Assembly (NCBI GenBank): GCA_964389805.1
Contig: CAYMFU010000180.1
Coordinates: 1 to 26,899 of the forward strand
Length of the DNA stretch: 26,899 nt
Reading direction: 5' to 3'
Source: JAGTVG01 sp964389805
Lineage (GTDB): Bacteria; Bacteroidota; Bacteroidia; Cytophagales; Cyclobacteriaceae
Shown in pieces: positions 8,641-18,041 of this stretch (position 1 is its first letter; each line of letters starts with the position of its first letter). The translations under genes were made by a program, and so were the position numbers. Under the pieces are notes generated by a model. That model saw only the letters and a list, made by a program, of their open reading frames with translations, was not told the DNA's origin and did no database searches.

Positions 8641-9990
8641 ATGTCTGATAAGTTTAATATATCAATCTTTTTATTACTACCCTTATTATTCAGTTTCCAT
8701 CCCGGGGAGGATATTTCACCGGAAAGACAATGGTCACAATACCGGGGATACTATTCCAATGGGGCTTTGGATAACGCAAACCTACCTCAGAAATGGGATG
8801 TAATTAACAATGAAAACATAAAATGGAAAAAAGAGATACCAGGGCTGGGCTTATCGAGTCCTGTAGTTTGGGGAAATAAATTATTTATTACCACAGCCAT
8901 TAGTGAAAAAGACTCAGAGGGACTTAAAACAGGCATTTACGGTGATATTGGATCAGTCAATGATGATTCGGAACATGAATGGAAAGTAATATGTATAAAC
9001 AAACAGGACGGCCAAACCATCTGGGAAAGAACTTCTTGCAAGGGTATACCTGAGCAAAAACGACATCCGAAATCTTCACATGCCAACAGTAGTGTCGCCA
9101 CGGATGGTAAGCATGTTGTAGCCTTCTTTGGCTCGGAAGGTATCTACTGTTATGATATGGATGGGAACCTGTTATGGCAAAAGGATTTTGGCGTGTTAAG
9201 ATCCGTTTTTTTCAGGGTAGAATCTGCGGAATGGGAATTTGCCAGTTCTCCCATAATTCATGATGGCGTAGTTATTGTTCAATGCGATGTTATGGAAAAT
9301 TCCTTTTTAGCTGCATATGAAGCTTCCTCAGGGAAAGAGTTATGGAAAAAATCAAGGGATGAATACCCGGGATGGTGCACACCAAACATTTACTTAAATA
9401 ATGGCAAGGCATGCATCGCTGTGAATGGATATAAGCACCGTGGAGGATATGACTTTAAAACAGGTGAGGAGATCTGGTCGATGTCTGGTGGCGGCGACAT
9501 TCAAATCCCTACACCAATCGTCGGAGAGGGTCTGGTATATTTCAACAGCGCTCATGGACCTTCCTCACCCATACTGGCGGTTAAAAAAGAAGCCGCGGGG
9601 GAATTAAACATGGAATCCGATCCATTTATTTCATGGAGTGTGCCAAGAGGCGGATCCTATATGCAAACTATGCTTCTATATAAGGGGCTATTGTATAATC
9701 TGCGCTGGAATGGTAATATTTTATGCTTTGATGCGCAAACAGGAGAGGAAATATATAACGAAAAGCTTGGCGGGAAGAATAAAAGCTTCACCGCTTCGCC
9801 CGTCGTAGCAGATGACAGGATTTACGCAGCTTGCGACGATGGGACAGTCTATGTAATACAAGCAGGGAAAGAGTTTAATCTCCTGTCAGAACATGCACTT
9901 GATGATGTATGTATGGTTACTCCGGCCATTACAGATCACATGATCTTCTTTCGAACACAAAGCTATCTTATCGCCGTGGGGAGTAATTAA
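8641..9990 (+). CDS. Secreted PQQ-like beta-propeller protein
   Basis: A 449-residue protein, the only complete plus-strand gene in the window. A signal peptide (ISIFLLLPLLFSFHPG) is followed by the entry segment WSQYRGYYSNG and by propeller strands such as IKWKKEIPGLG, LLWQKDFG, ELWKKSRDE and EEIWSMSGG. The segment PKSSHANSSVATDG is typical of the large PQQ-like propeller group of Bacteroidota and Planctomycetota. No catalytic residues can be assigned. It is divergent from the propeller at 7161-8429, and its stop lies 14 bases from the stop of the convergent FtsX gene, so its stop and that of the long operon nearly meet. A structural or ligand-binding role outside the inner membrane is as likely as redox chemistry. 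Confidence 0.85.
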   Translation: MSDKFNISIFLLLPLLFSFHPGEDISPERQWSQYRGYYSNGALDNANLPQKWDVINNENIKWKKEIPGLGLSSPVVWGNKLFITTAISEKDSEGLKTGIYGDIGSVNDDSEHEWKVICINKQDGQTIWERTSCKGIPEQKRHPKSSHANSSVATDGKHVVAFFGSEGIYCYDMDGNLLWQKDFGVLRSVFFRVESAEWEFASSPIIHDGVVIVQCDVMENSFLAAYEASSGKELWKKSRDEYPGWCTPNIYLNNGKACIAVNGYKHRGGYDFKTGEEIWSMSGGGDIQIPTPIVGEGLVYFNSAHGPSSPILAVKKEAAGELNMESDPFISWSVPRGGSYMQTMLLYKGLLYNLRWNGNILCFDAQTGEEIYNEKLGGKNKSFTASPVVADDRIYAACDDGTVYVIQAGKEFNLLSEHALDDVCMVTPAITDHMIFFRTQSYLIAVGSN

Positions 9991-10004
9991 ATATCACTAT
10001 TTAT

Positions 10005-13000
10005 CTATTCCGTTCTCAAGGATTCCACCAGGTTTTTACTCAGGCTGATTCTGCCTATAAGATAGATCCATAAAAGTCCGTTGATTAGAATCATTAATAT
10101 GATAATCAATGCTGTCTGCCATGAAGCTTCGATAAACTCTGAAAATACGGATGGTATCGTGGCTATAAAAGCTCCACCGGCCCCGATGATGGTCCCAAAT
10201 CCAAGCAATATGATATGCTCCCGTGTTAGCATACCTAATATCTCATTTTTGCTGAAACCGACAGCCCTTAAAATTCCCAATTCCTGCATGCGGTCCTGTA
10301 TATTGCGTATCAATGACAGGCCTAATCCTACTGTCCCAAGAATCATTCCCAATCCCCCCAGCAGTAGGAATATTGATAAATACGTATTTTCAACAGAATT
10401 GAATTCCGCCAGTCGATCTGCCGTATATACCAGTTCAAGGCCGGTGTTACGAAAAGACCTTTTTAAATCCGATTCAAGTTCTTCTCTACCTTCAGCATCA
10501 GCGTCCATCAGGAATACATGAATGCCACTGCTTGATGGAAAATGTTTCAGAAATAAATCTTCATCGATCAAAACATTTCCCTGGAAAATAGAATTTGCCA
10601 GCCCACCTATCAGTTTTACATGCATTTCGTTGCCATATTCATCCGTATATACCAGTGTATCTCCGACTTTTAGTCCCAGTCCCCATTGTATAACCGTCTG
10701 GTCTGCAATGGCAGGAACCACCCCACCCGGCATTTCATGTTTTAGTGCAGACCAGTCACCAATTGATTCAAAATCCTTTGTGGTCTTTATAAATGAAAAC
10801 CGTCCGGTCAGTTTTTCAGAAGGAATGCCCAGGATCCTTGGTTGAGATATCCTGTTCAAATTAAGACAGCTTGCATCATCTCCGTCTGTTTTCCTCATTT
10901 GTACAAAATCCCAATTTTCACTTATGTTAAAATCCCTTTTAGTGGCCGGATTGTTCAAATCTTGCAAAACCGGCATTGTGGTTTCTCCATAGAAAAGAAA
11001 TCCGCCTGTTCCACTTGATTTATTCATGGCATCAGAATACATATCTTTGCGGTTAAGCCCTGTTGATACAATTACAAAGGTGCCCAGGGCAAATAGGATA
11101 ATGATACGAAGGCTTCTGGCCCTGTTTCGTTGAAGATTTCGCCACGACAATTCTGCCATTGAAAGATCATGATCCAAACTTTCATTTTCTTTAAATAAAA
11201 ATCCACTAGAGAACAAAATAAAGGAAACGAGTAACAGTCCGCCAGATAAAAAGAACATCCCTGGATTTAATCCAGTAGATATTAAAAACTCTTTTATGAT
11301 CAGGGTGACGGAAATGATTAGTGTTAACCAGGCTAACCAGTTTAAATATCTGGCGGAATACTTCCTATGCCTCATTTCCGATCCCCTTTGTAATTGAACA
11401 GGTTTTGATCTGAGCTTTTTATTGATATTAAAGAAAACAGTTAGGAATACAATGATGAAACTCACAAAAATCCCCATCAGAATCGTGCCATAGCGAATAT
11501 CTTCTGCGAGTACAGAAGTGCGCACTATTGCTGACCATACCGAATTCAAGGCCTTGAATATCAATCGGTTATACCATATGGCCAAAATACTCCCTGTTAA
11601 TACACCTGAAAAGACTACAATAGCGGTTTCCATAAACACGAGTCTGCGTACCAAACGATCGGAATATCCTAAAGCCTTGAGTGTTCCATACTGAGACATC
11701 CGATTTTCAAGATGAATATTAAACAAAAGTGCAAGTAAGGTTAAACTGGCAATCAAAAGGAAAAAACTCATACCAAAAAACAATTCTGAAAAATCTACTC
11801 CTCCTGAAGCTGATTCCAATCCTATTTGCTTTAAATTTCTCAATTGAAATCCCAGGTCTTCGGGTACATGGTATTTTAAAATATTTTTTGAAATTTCCGC
11901 GGCTCCATGAATTGCAGCATTCAGGCGTATTAAAGTACATGCCCCAAATCGATTCTCCCAGATCGTTTTACCTACAGAATATGCAATAAATGCTTTTGGC
12001 GTACCTTTCCAGTTATTCCAATATTCTTCATCCTTGTCACGAATCTTTTCCAGATCGATAGGTATACCTGTTTCCCAATCCCTGCAACTGCCGGCATCTG
12101 ACAATCCAGGAAGGGTCGGCATCAAATTCCTGTCGGCATAACGGCCTGAAAGGAGGACTACCTTCTTCACAACAAACCACTTTTCATTTTCTACCAATTG
12201 TCTGAGGGGGCCAATAGAATAATACCTTAATAAAAGACTATCTCCCACCCCGGCATCCAGATCTTCAGCCAACCATGAATTAATAATTATTTCATTTGAC
12301 TCCTTTTCCTGATCGTTAAGGAAAGGACCGGCAGCAACGAAGGAATATGGGGTTTTTCGTGTGTTTTTTTGCAGGGAATTGGCCAAATATGTTAAGATCA
12401 GAGCAGGATTATCATCAAATTCATATATTGCATTGACAATAACTGAATCGATAAACACACGATCTGACTCAATATTCCATTCCTTTTTATCTTCTGTCAG
12501 GCTTAATTTCAATCCTGAATCCTCCAGCTGCCAGTTTTTTGAAATAATTGACAAAAGATTACTATTCTCGGATCCAGCTTCATGGCTTATTAATAGCTTG
12601 TTGGCTTTCCCTTCCGTCTCCATTCTATTGTTAAGAAATTCAAGAGATAAGAAGACATTAAAAGGTGCTGTTTGTGAGGTTTTTAAATTGAACCTACCCA
12701 GGCTTTTACTTCCAAGAATTTTCTTTACTGTTAATCGGAGTGATACCTGATTCTCATCATCTGATATAAATGGAGCATTTTTTGGGATCAGGCTTACCTT
12801 GTCCACGCGTAATAAAAACGAATCATCAATTTTAAGCCCCAACCTGTCAGCCAGATTCTGACTTATGTATGCTTCATTACGACCAGGGACCTCCTTCAGA
12901 GTATTCTCCGGAACCATATCCAGGAAATCCCGGCCAATACCTTGGACATCGATGTTATTTACTCTTAAAGCTCCTCCCTGGGATGAAGCAATAGCTTTTA

Positions 13001-13271
13001 CCTGCATAATGGAGGCTACAGGGACAGTCAAATCATTTTGAATATCCACCCTAAGATTTTTCCTGAAATAACGATCTATACCAGAAAAAGAATATCCAAT
13101 ATTACCCAAACGCAATTCGGTTGTCATTGCCAGGCTGTGGTCAACAGAATCTCCAACAATAAGTGTTCCGGTCAAAACCATCGAGCTGATAGCTACACCA
13201 AGAATGATAATCAGGTTTGCCCTTTTATAGTGAAGTAGAGACCGCAGAATGAAATTAAATTTACTTAACAC
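10005..13271 (-). CDS. FtsX/MacB-type ABC transporter permease (two FtsX units)
   Basis: A 1088-residue inner-membrane protein. One helix lies at about 18-40, followed by a large periplasmic domain, three helices at about 490-614, and three more at about 644-737. A second periplasmic domain follows, and then three final helices at about 964-1075. The two FtsX units carry the usual coupling segments GTLKALGYSDRLVRRLV and LGILRAVGFSKNEILGML. Such permeases do not move small solutes; they work with LolD/MacB-type ATPases in lipoprotein release, cell-wall hydrolase control or export of peptides. Translation starts at GTG 13269-13271, four bases after the ATPase stop, so the pair is certainly co-expressed. 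The long periplasmic domains resemble those of uncharacterised Bacteroidota FtsX proteins; the cargo is unknown. Confidence 0.9.
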   Translation of the reverse strand: MLSKFNFILRSLLHYKRANLIIILGVAISSMVLTGTLIVGDSVDHSLAMTTELRLGNIGYSFSGIDRYFRKNLRVDIQNDLTVPVASIMQVKAIASSQGGALRVNNIDVQGIGRDFLDMVPENTLKEVPGRNEAYISQNLADRLGLKIDDSFLLRVDKVSLIPKNAPFISDDENQVSLRLTVKKILGSKSLGRFNLKTSQTAPFNVFLSLEFLNNRMETEGKANKLLISHEAGSENSNLLSIISKNWQLEDSGLKLSLTEDKKEWNIESDRVFIDSVIVNAIYEFDDNPALILTYLANSLQKNTRKTPYSFVAAGPFLNDQEKESNEIIINSWLAEDLDAGVGDSLLLRYYSIGPLRQLVENEKWFVVKKVVLLSGRYADRNLMPTLPGLSDAGSCRDWETGIPIDLEKIRDKDEEYWNNWKGTPKAFIAYSVGKTIWENRFGACTLIRLNAAIHGAAEISKNILKYHVPEDLGFQLRNLKQIGLESASGGVDFSELFFGMSFFLLIASLTLLALLFNIHLENRMSQYGTLKALGYSDRLVRRLVFMETAIVVFSGVLTGSILAIWYNRLIFKALNSVWSAIVRTSVLAEDIRYGTILMGIFVSFIIVFLTVFFNINKKLRSKPVQLQRGSEMRHRKYSARYLNWLAWLTLIISVTLIIKEFLISTGLNPGMFFLSGGLLLVSFILFSSGFLFKENESLDHDLSMAELSWRNLQRNRARSLRIIILFALGTFVIVSTGLNRKDMYSDAMNKSSGTGGFLFYGETTMPVLQDLNNPATKRDFNISENWDFVQMRKTDGDDASCLNLNRISQPRILGIPSEKLTGRFSFIKTTKDFESIGDWSALKHEMPGGVVPAIADQTVIQWGLGLKVGDTLVYTDEYGNEMHVKLIGGLANSIFQGNVLIDEDLFLKHFPSSSGIHVFLMDADAEGREELESDLKRSFRNTGLELVYTADRLAEFNSVENTYLSIFLLLGGLGMILGTVGLGLSLIRNIQDRMQELGILRAVGFSKNEILGMLTREHIILLGFGTIIGAGGAFIATIPSVFSEFIEASWQTALIIILMILINGLLWIYLIGRISLSKNLVESLRTE

Positions 13272-13275
13272 GATG

Positions 13276-13962
13276 TCAGGTTTTTACATTTAACTTTCCA
13301 TTCCTCAGTTCGAATTGCTTTTCCATTCTTGCCCCAATTTTCTGAGCGTGTGTAACTACGATTAAGGAAGTCTCAAATTGCTTATTTAAATCAAGCAACA
13401 AAGAGATCATTGATAAAGCATTCTCCTCATCCAGAGAACCAGTTGGTTCATCTGCCAGTATCAACTTAGGCTGATTGATCAGGGCCCTGATCAAAGCAAC
13501 CCGTTGACACTCTCCACCTGATAATACGCCAGGCTTCTGGCCTTTAAGTTCCCATAAGCCCACAGATTTGAGAAGATCCTCCCCAACTTTAATTCTTGAT
13601 CTTTTAAAATCAATGTCTTTTACAGGAACAGCAGGAATTAATATATTTTCCAGTACGGTGCATTGAGGCAGTAGATGATGCATCTGAAATACAAATCCTA
13701 TTTCCCTGTTACGAAAAGAAGTTAATTCTATCTCCGTCATATTGCCCAACGTTTGACCATTAAAAATTACCTCTCCCTGATCGGGTTTATCCAATGCACC
13801 AATGATATTCATTAATGTTGATTTCCCGGAGCCGCTTGGGCCAAGGATAGATATGGCTTCACCTTTTTTTAGCTCAAGGTTTACCCCATCCAGTACAGTT
13901 CTGGGTTCAGCAATGCCTTCCGTTTTAAACGTTTTATATAACTCTTTAACACTTAATAGCAT
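13276..13962 (-). CDS. LolD/MacB-type ABC transporter ATPase
   Basis: A 228-residue ATPase of normal length for this family. Walker A GPSGSGKST is at 41-49, the Q-loop Q93 in VFQMHHLLPQ, the signature LSGGECQRVALIRAL at 148-162, Walker B LILADEPTG at 167-175, and the H-loop H205 in VVTHA. The ATG lies one base after the stop of the glycosyltransferase and the stop lies four bases before the permease start, so the three genes are tightly coupled. It drives conformational change in the FtsX-type permease next to it. The ATPase family is certain; the substrate of the pair is not. Confidence 0.95.
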   Translation of the reverse strand: MLLSVKELYKTFKTEGIAEPRTVLDGVNLELKKGEAISILGPSGSGKSTLMNIIGALDKPDQGEVIFNGQTLGNMTEIELTSFRNREIGFVFQMHHLLPQCTVLENILIPAVPVKDIDFKRSRIKVGEDLLKSVGLWELKGQKPGVLSGGECQRVALIRALINQPKLILADEPTGSLDEENALSMISLLLDLNKQFETSLIVVTHAQKIGARMEKQFELRNGKLNVKT

Positions 13963-13963
13963 G

Positions 13964-15262
13964 TCAATTCTCTTTATTTGTTTTGATCTGCTTATAAAAT
14001 TTCATCATCCTTGACGCCTGGTCATGAATGCTGAAATGTTTAATAATCCCATTCCTGGCCGATTTACTTAAGGAAGATAATTTATCAGGATTCAAATGAA
14101 GATCTTCCAATGTATTTGCCAATTCTTCAGGTTCATTGGGTTGATATATTATTCCCCCTTCCGATAAACCCACTATCTCCGGGAAAGCGCCTAATGCAGG
14201 TTGTACAACCGGCACACCGGAGGCCATTGCTTCAAGCAGGTACATGCCAAAGGCTTCTCCTTCAAGAACAGGAACAGAAATCAGGGAAACCTTGCTGAAG
14301 AACTCGTGACGTCCCTCATTTTCAAAATCCTTATGGAAAATTACATCCCCGGATATTCCTGCCTTTGATATCTTGTTTCTGACCCCTTTCATGAATTCCT
14401 GGTCATCTGCAGTTGATCCCCCGGTAATGATCAGTTTAACATATGCATTTTCTGGTTTCTTTTTAAATAAAATAAATGCATCCACCAGCATTTCAAGCCC
14501 ATTTTCTTCACACATCCTGGATATATACCCTATTGTAAATTCTTTTTCGGCACTATTGACATAGGTATAATCTTCGGGATCCACGCTGATATAGGATGTA
14601 TATAATTTGCCCGAAGGGATACTCATCTGTTCTTTCATGACATCTGCATAAAATTCACTTACAGCGAAAAAAGCATCAACATCTTCAGCTCTTTTACTCA
14701 TCAAGTCCCAGGTTTTCTTGCGGAAATGATCGTCCATGGCGTTAACCCAAACATCTTCATCCTGCAGGGAGCATACGACGAGAACATCAAGTTTTTCCTG
14801 GAATTTCTTAGCCAATCCGATCAACAAGGCATTAGACAAATGGATCACATCGGCATTGCAATGTTCAGCGATCCAATCGACCATTTTATCCAATTCTTCT
14901 TTCTGCCCCCCCTGTTCTCCCAACAGCATCGATATGGTCATGTCTTCAAGCCCATGTGCACGGGTCGATCCTGACATTTTTGCAGCAAACTTCAGGGCCA
15001 ATCCTGAGTTCAAGATCTCATCAAACCACCTGGGGGCTTTCCGAAATATTGGATAACTGTGTTTCAGATATAAACTTATGGCTCCATAAAAAACAGGTAT
15101 ATCCGATAGATCATGCTCATCAGAAAAAATTGGCAAATACATGGGGATTTTTAAAGCATCAATTCCTTCCTTCCTCAAGGCCTGTACATAAGTACTGTCC
15201 CGCAGACAATTTCCGCAATAAAAACTACCCCCTGTGCCCGGCACAATGTGAATTACCTGCAT
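13964..15262 (-). CDS. GT4-family glycosyltransferase
   Basis: A 432-residue cytoplasmic enzyme with two Rossmann-like halves. The N-terminal loop is GTGGSFYCGNCLRD (9-22), where the usual glycine-rich acceptor loop is followed by a CxxC pair. The C-terminal half has FTIGYISRMCEENGLEML (about 242-259) and the donor-binding EX7E motif with E336 and E344 in EGEAFGMYLLEAMASGVPVV, as in retaining GT4 enzymes that use nucleotide sugars. The sugar and acceptor cannot be read. It is preceded by the 107-base gap 15263-15369, the only sizeable break in the minus-strand gene series, which shows no clear promoter or hairpin. Its stop is one base from the ATPase start, linking sugar transfer to the ABC pair. 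Confidence 0.9.
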   Translation of the reverse strand: MQVIHIVPGTGGSFYCGNCLRDSTYVQALRKEGIDALKIPMYLPIFSDEHDLSDIPVFYGAISLYLKHSYPIFRKAPRWFDEILNSGLALKFAAKMSGSTRAHGLEDMTISMLLGEQGGQKEELDKMVDWIAEHCNADVIHLSNALLIGLAKKFQEKLDVLVVCSLQDEDVWVNAMDDHFRKKTWDLMSKRAEDVDAFFAVSEFYADVMKEQMSIPSGKLYTSYISVDPEDYTYVNSAEKEFTIGYISRMCEENGLEMLVDAFILFKKKPENAYVKLIITGGSTADDQEFMKGVRNKISKAGISGDVIFHKDFENEGRHEFFSKVSLISVPVLEGEAFGMYLLEAMASGVPVVQPALGAFPEIVGLSEGGIIYQPNEPEELANTLEDLHLNPDKLSSLSKSARNGIIKHFSIHDQASRMMKFYKQIKTNKEN

Positions 15263-15369
15263 TTTTTTTGATTATTCTCGTAACATATCCAATAAAATTA
15301 AACTTATTTCAGGATTGTTTAAAAGGAGCGCACAAGAATTATTATATTTTAATCCAAATCGACTTGAAA

Positions 15370-16494
15370 TTATTTACCAAGGCAATAAATATTTCCATCC
15401 CTCGCACCAAGTATTATATATCCATTGACAACAGCCGGATTATGTGTCATGGCACTGCCAATTTCATAAGACCAGATCTCCTGCCCGTTACTGAGGTCTA
15501 CGAGGTAAAGCATCCCATCCATGGTAGCAGTAAGGACTTTGTCCCGAATAATTACCGGAGAGGCATCAATCCTTCCTCCTGCATTAAATGACCATAGCAG
15601 TTTCCCATCAAATCCATTAAAACAATACAATCTTTTATCTTCTCCACCGATAACCACTTTATCCTTATAAATAGAGGGTGAACCTAAAAACGGCAGGCTA
15701 TTATCCGGATTTTCCCATTTCCACAAAATCTGCCCTTTTTTAATATCGATACATGTGAACTGTCCGTCATAATCACCAGTATATACCAGATTATCCGATA
15801 CGGCTACAGAACCGGCCACATAGGTAGCTACTTCAACCTTATTTTTCAACTTCCCTGTACCAAGATCAACTGCATGCAAGTATCCATCACATCCACCAAA
15901 AAGAGCAACATCCTTACCAACAGCTGCCGCACCATTAACAAAATTATCGGATTCATATTTCCAAACCGGTTGCCCGATCTTCGCATCCACGCAATGAAGG
16001 TAAAAATCATAACTACCTACCAAAATGAAATGCTTATTATTGAACTCAAAATGATTTGGAGAACCCGATATCTGGTTTTCCGTCTCATATTTCCACACCA
16101 AACTACCTGTATCAGCATTTAATGCATACAAATACCCACTCAGGTTTCCACAATAAATAATGCCGTCATAGTATAACACGGGGGCCTCTATGGTATTGTC
16201 TGTCTCAAACTGCCAGAGCAGGTTCCCTTTCATATCCAGGGCGAACAAGATGCCTTCAGAATTTCCGGCAAATATTTTTCCATCTGCGATTATTGGGGCG
16301 GCAGTTATGGCATCATCCGTTTGAAAGTTCCAAAGTAAAGTTGGATTTTCAGGAATCCGTGCCCGGGTATACCCGGAAAGAGATGGATCGCCTCTAAAGA
16401 TCTCCCATTGGTTATTCTGCTGTCCAAGAACATCGATGCTTATATATAATATGAATATCAGACAGAACGATATAGTTTTATAAATTCTCATCAT
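15370..16494 (-). CDS. Secreted PQQ-like beta-propeller with eight regular repeats
   Basis: I start at the ATG at 16492-16494, which overlaps the TGA of the upstream flavoprotein gene as ATGA (translational coupling); a longer frame to 16521 adds nine unlikely residues. The protein has 374 residues. A signal peptide (ISFCLIFILYISIDVLG) precedes WEIFRGDPSLSG and about eight blade repeats of about 40 residues. Each blade ends in a strand such as LLWQFETD, LVWKYETE, PVWKYESD, ILWKWENP, LLWSFNAG or EIWSYEIG, with GYLYALNADTG-type turns. This is the most regular propeller of the window and resembles BamB/PQQ-like folds. No haem or PQQ determinants are seen. Its coupling to the NuoG/GltD-like gene puts an exported propeller directly under the same control as a cytoplasmic redox complex. 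Confidence 0.85.
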   Translation of the reverse strand: MMRIYKTISFCLIFILYISIDVLGQQNNQWEIFRGDPSLSGYTRARIPENPTLLWNFQTDDAITAAPIIADGKIFAGNSEGILFALDMKGNLLWQFETDNTIEAPVLYYDGIIYCGNLSGYLYALNADTGSLVWKYETENQISGSPNHFEFNNKHFILVGSYDFYLHCVDAKIGQPVWKYESDNFVNGAAAVGKDVALFGGCDGYLHAVDLGTGKLKNKVEVATYVAGSVAVSDNLVYTGDYDGQFTCIDIKKGQILWKWENPDNSLPFLGSPSIYKDKVVIGGEDKRLYCFNGFDGKLLWSFNAGGRIDASPVIIRDKVLTATMDGMLYLVDLSNGQEIWSYEIGSAMTHNPAVVNGYIILGARDGNIYCLGK

Positions 16495-18041
16495 TTTTTC
16501 GATAAAGCACCCGTAGGGCAATTATTAGCACAAAGTATAGCTGTTTTCTCAAGTGCATTTACATTTTCACTATCAAATGGGACTGCTACTTCTACATCAA
16601 ATCCCTTGCCAATAAAGGTAAGTCCCAGCTTTTCTTTGTGTTCCGATGTAATTCGAACACAGATGCCACATTTTATACATTTTTCCGGTTCATAGACTAT
16701 AGGTTCGTGCTTGAATATTTTTCTTATACTTTTCCTCTCCCTGGGAAAAAACCTTTTCTGAAGTGCTCCATATTCGTCAGAATAATCCCTCAATTTGCAA
16801 TTATGCTGCTTCCGGCAATCACAATGCATGCATCTTGCAGCCTCTTTTTGCATTTCATTATTAGTAAATCCTTTTAATCCCGTGGTTTCAATTCGCTTTA
16901 CAGGATCAGCCTCAAGCATATATTCTACCAACTCACCATTCAATAATCTTCCAAACCTGGAATTAAAGATCCTCTTTTCACCAACAACCGGTTCATTATT
17001 CAGGTATTGGTCAACAGACAGCGCGACCTGTTTACCATGGGCAACTGCCCGGATGGCCACACGTCCTGGTTTTACAGCACTTCCAATAGCGAAAACCTCT
17101 GGGTCCTTGGTCTGGTGGGTATTCCTGTCTGCCATGAATGCACTTGATCTTTTGTCCAAATCTGTAAAAACAGCATTGTCTTCCCCCGTGGCAACAATTA
17201 CGGCATCGTATTTTGATTTCAAATCTCCCAGATCATTCTTCCCAATTTCCTTTTTCAAGTTAAATACTGCCCCCATTCTGGCAATAACCTCTATTTCCTT
17301 ATCGAGCACATCTTTAGGAAGCTTTTTATTTGGGATAGCATATCTAAGTGCCCCGCCGGGTAAAGGATTCTTATCATACAATTCACATACATAACCCTTT
17401 TGCAATAAAAAGTAGGCAGCCGACAGACCGGCAGGTCCGGTCCCAATTATAGCGACCTTTCTCCCATTTGATGGCGCAATTGATGGTATAAATTGATCTG
17501 GCAGGTCCAGGTCATGATCAGCAGCATATCTTTTAAGTTTACAAATAGAAACAGGTGAATCGACAGACCGCCGATGGCAAGCCCTCTCACAGGGTGCGGG
17601 GCATATTCTACCAAGAATAGCAGGTAGCGCTATATCTTTTTTAACAACACGCAATGCTTCTTCAGGTTTTCCGTCGGCAAGTAACCTGTTCATCAAGGGA
17701 ATATCCATATAAGCTGGACAATTTGTCTGGCAAGGAGCTTCACAATCTCCCACATGATCGCTTAACAGAAGTTCCAGGCCTGTTTTCCTGGCTTCCAGCA
17801 CTTCTTCATCATTGGTTATGACCTCCATACTTTCCTGCACAAGAGTAGTACAGGATGGGATAAGCCTGCCTGTTCGGTTTTCCTTAACAACACATACCAT
17901 ACATGAAGGAAAATGATCATGTCCATCAAGGTGACACATCGTAGGAATATCATTTCCATGACTCCGGGCTAATTCCAGAATCGTCGAATCAGGTGACACC
18001 TCAATTATTTTCCCGTTTAAGCTTAATTTGATCATATCCAT
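16491..18041 (-). CDS. NuoG/GltD-like iron-sulfur flavoprotein lacking the second nucleotide domain
   Basis: A 516-residue cytoplasmic protein. Residues 1-75 form a [2Fe-2S] domain (C36, C47, C50, C64) as in NuoG and hydrogenase HydA N-termini. Residues 90-170 form a Fer4_20 domain like GltD/NfnB (C100, C104, C108, C147, C151, C155, C167). A Rossmann FAD motif follows (GTGPAGLSAA, 200-209). The usual NAD(P)H-binding insertion is missing: VIVATGEDN (281-289) runs into EVFAIGSAV (315-323) within about 30 residues. A Cys-rich segment (C404, C407, C409, C415) and a NuoG-like cluster (C455, C458, C461 with C504 and C508) end the protein. It abuts the NuoEF-like gene (TAA then ATG) and is expected to be its partner, passing electrons from NADH-linked flavin to iron-sulfur acceptors. 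Confidence 0.85.
   Translation of the reverse strand: MDMIKLSLNGKIIEVSPDSTILELARSHGNDIPTMCHLDGHDHFPSCMVCVVKENRTGRLIPSCTTLVQESMEVITNDEEVLEARKTGLELLLSDHVGDCEAPCQTNCPAYMDIPLMNRLLADGKPEEALRVVKKDIALPAILGRICPAPCERACHRRSVDSPVSICKLKRYAADHDLDLPDQFIPSIAPSNGRKVAIIGTGPAGLSAAYFLLQKGYVCELYDKNPLPGGALRYAIPNKKLPKDVLDKEIEVIARMGAVFNLKKEIGKNDLGDLKSKYDAVIVATGEDNAVFTDLDKRSSAFMADRNTHQTKDPEVFAIGSAVKPGRVAIRAVAHGKQVALSVDQYLNNEPVVGEKRIFNSRFGRLLNGELVEYMLEADPVKRIETTGLKGFTNNEMQKEAARCMHCDCRKQHNCKLRDYSDEYGALQKRFFPRERKSIRKIFKHEPIVYEPEKCIKCGICVRITSEHKEKLGLTFIGKGFDVEVAVPFDSENVNALEKTAILCANNCPTGALSKK

Noticed and set aside
14956..15591. A 211-codon open frame on the plus strand across the glycosyltransferase start, the 107-base gap and the propeller end
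   Set aside because: It runs antisense to two well-supported genes and its translation shows no recognisable signal, domain or composition of a real protein.
16495..16521. Nine-residue extension of the eight-repeat propeller (MPYGCFIEK)
   Set aside because: The ATG at 16494 overlaps the upstream stop as ATGA and gives a normal signal peptide; the extension would start inside the flavoprotein gene.
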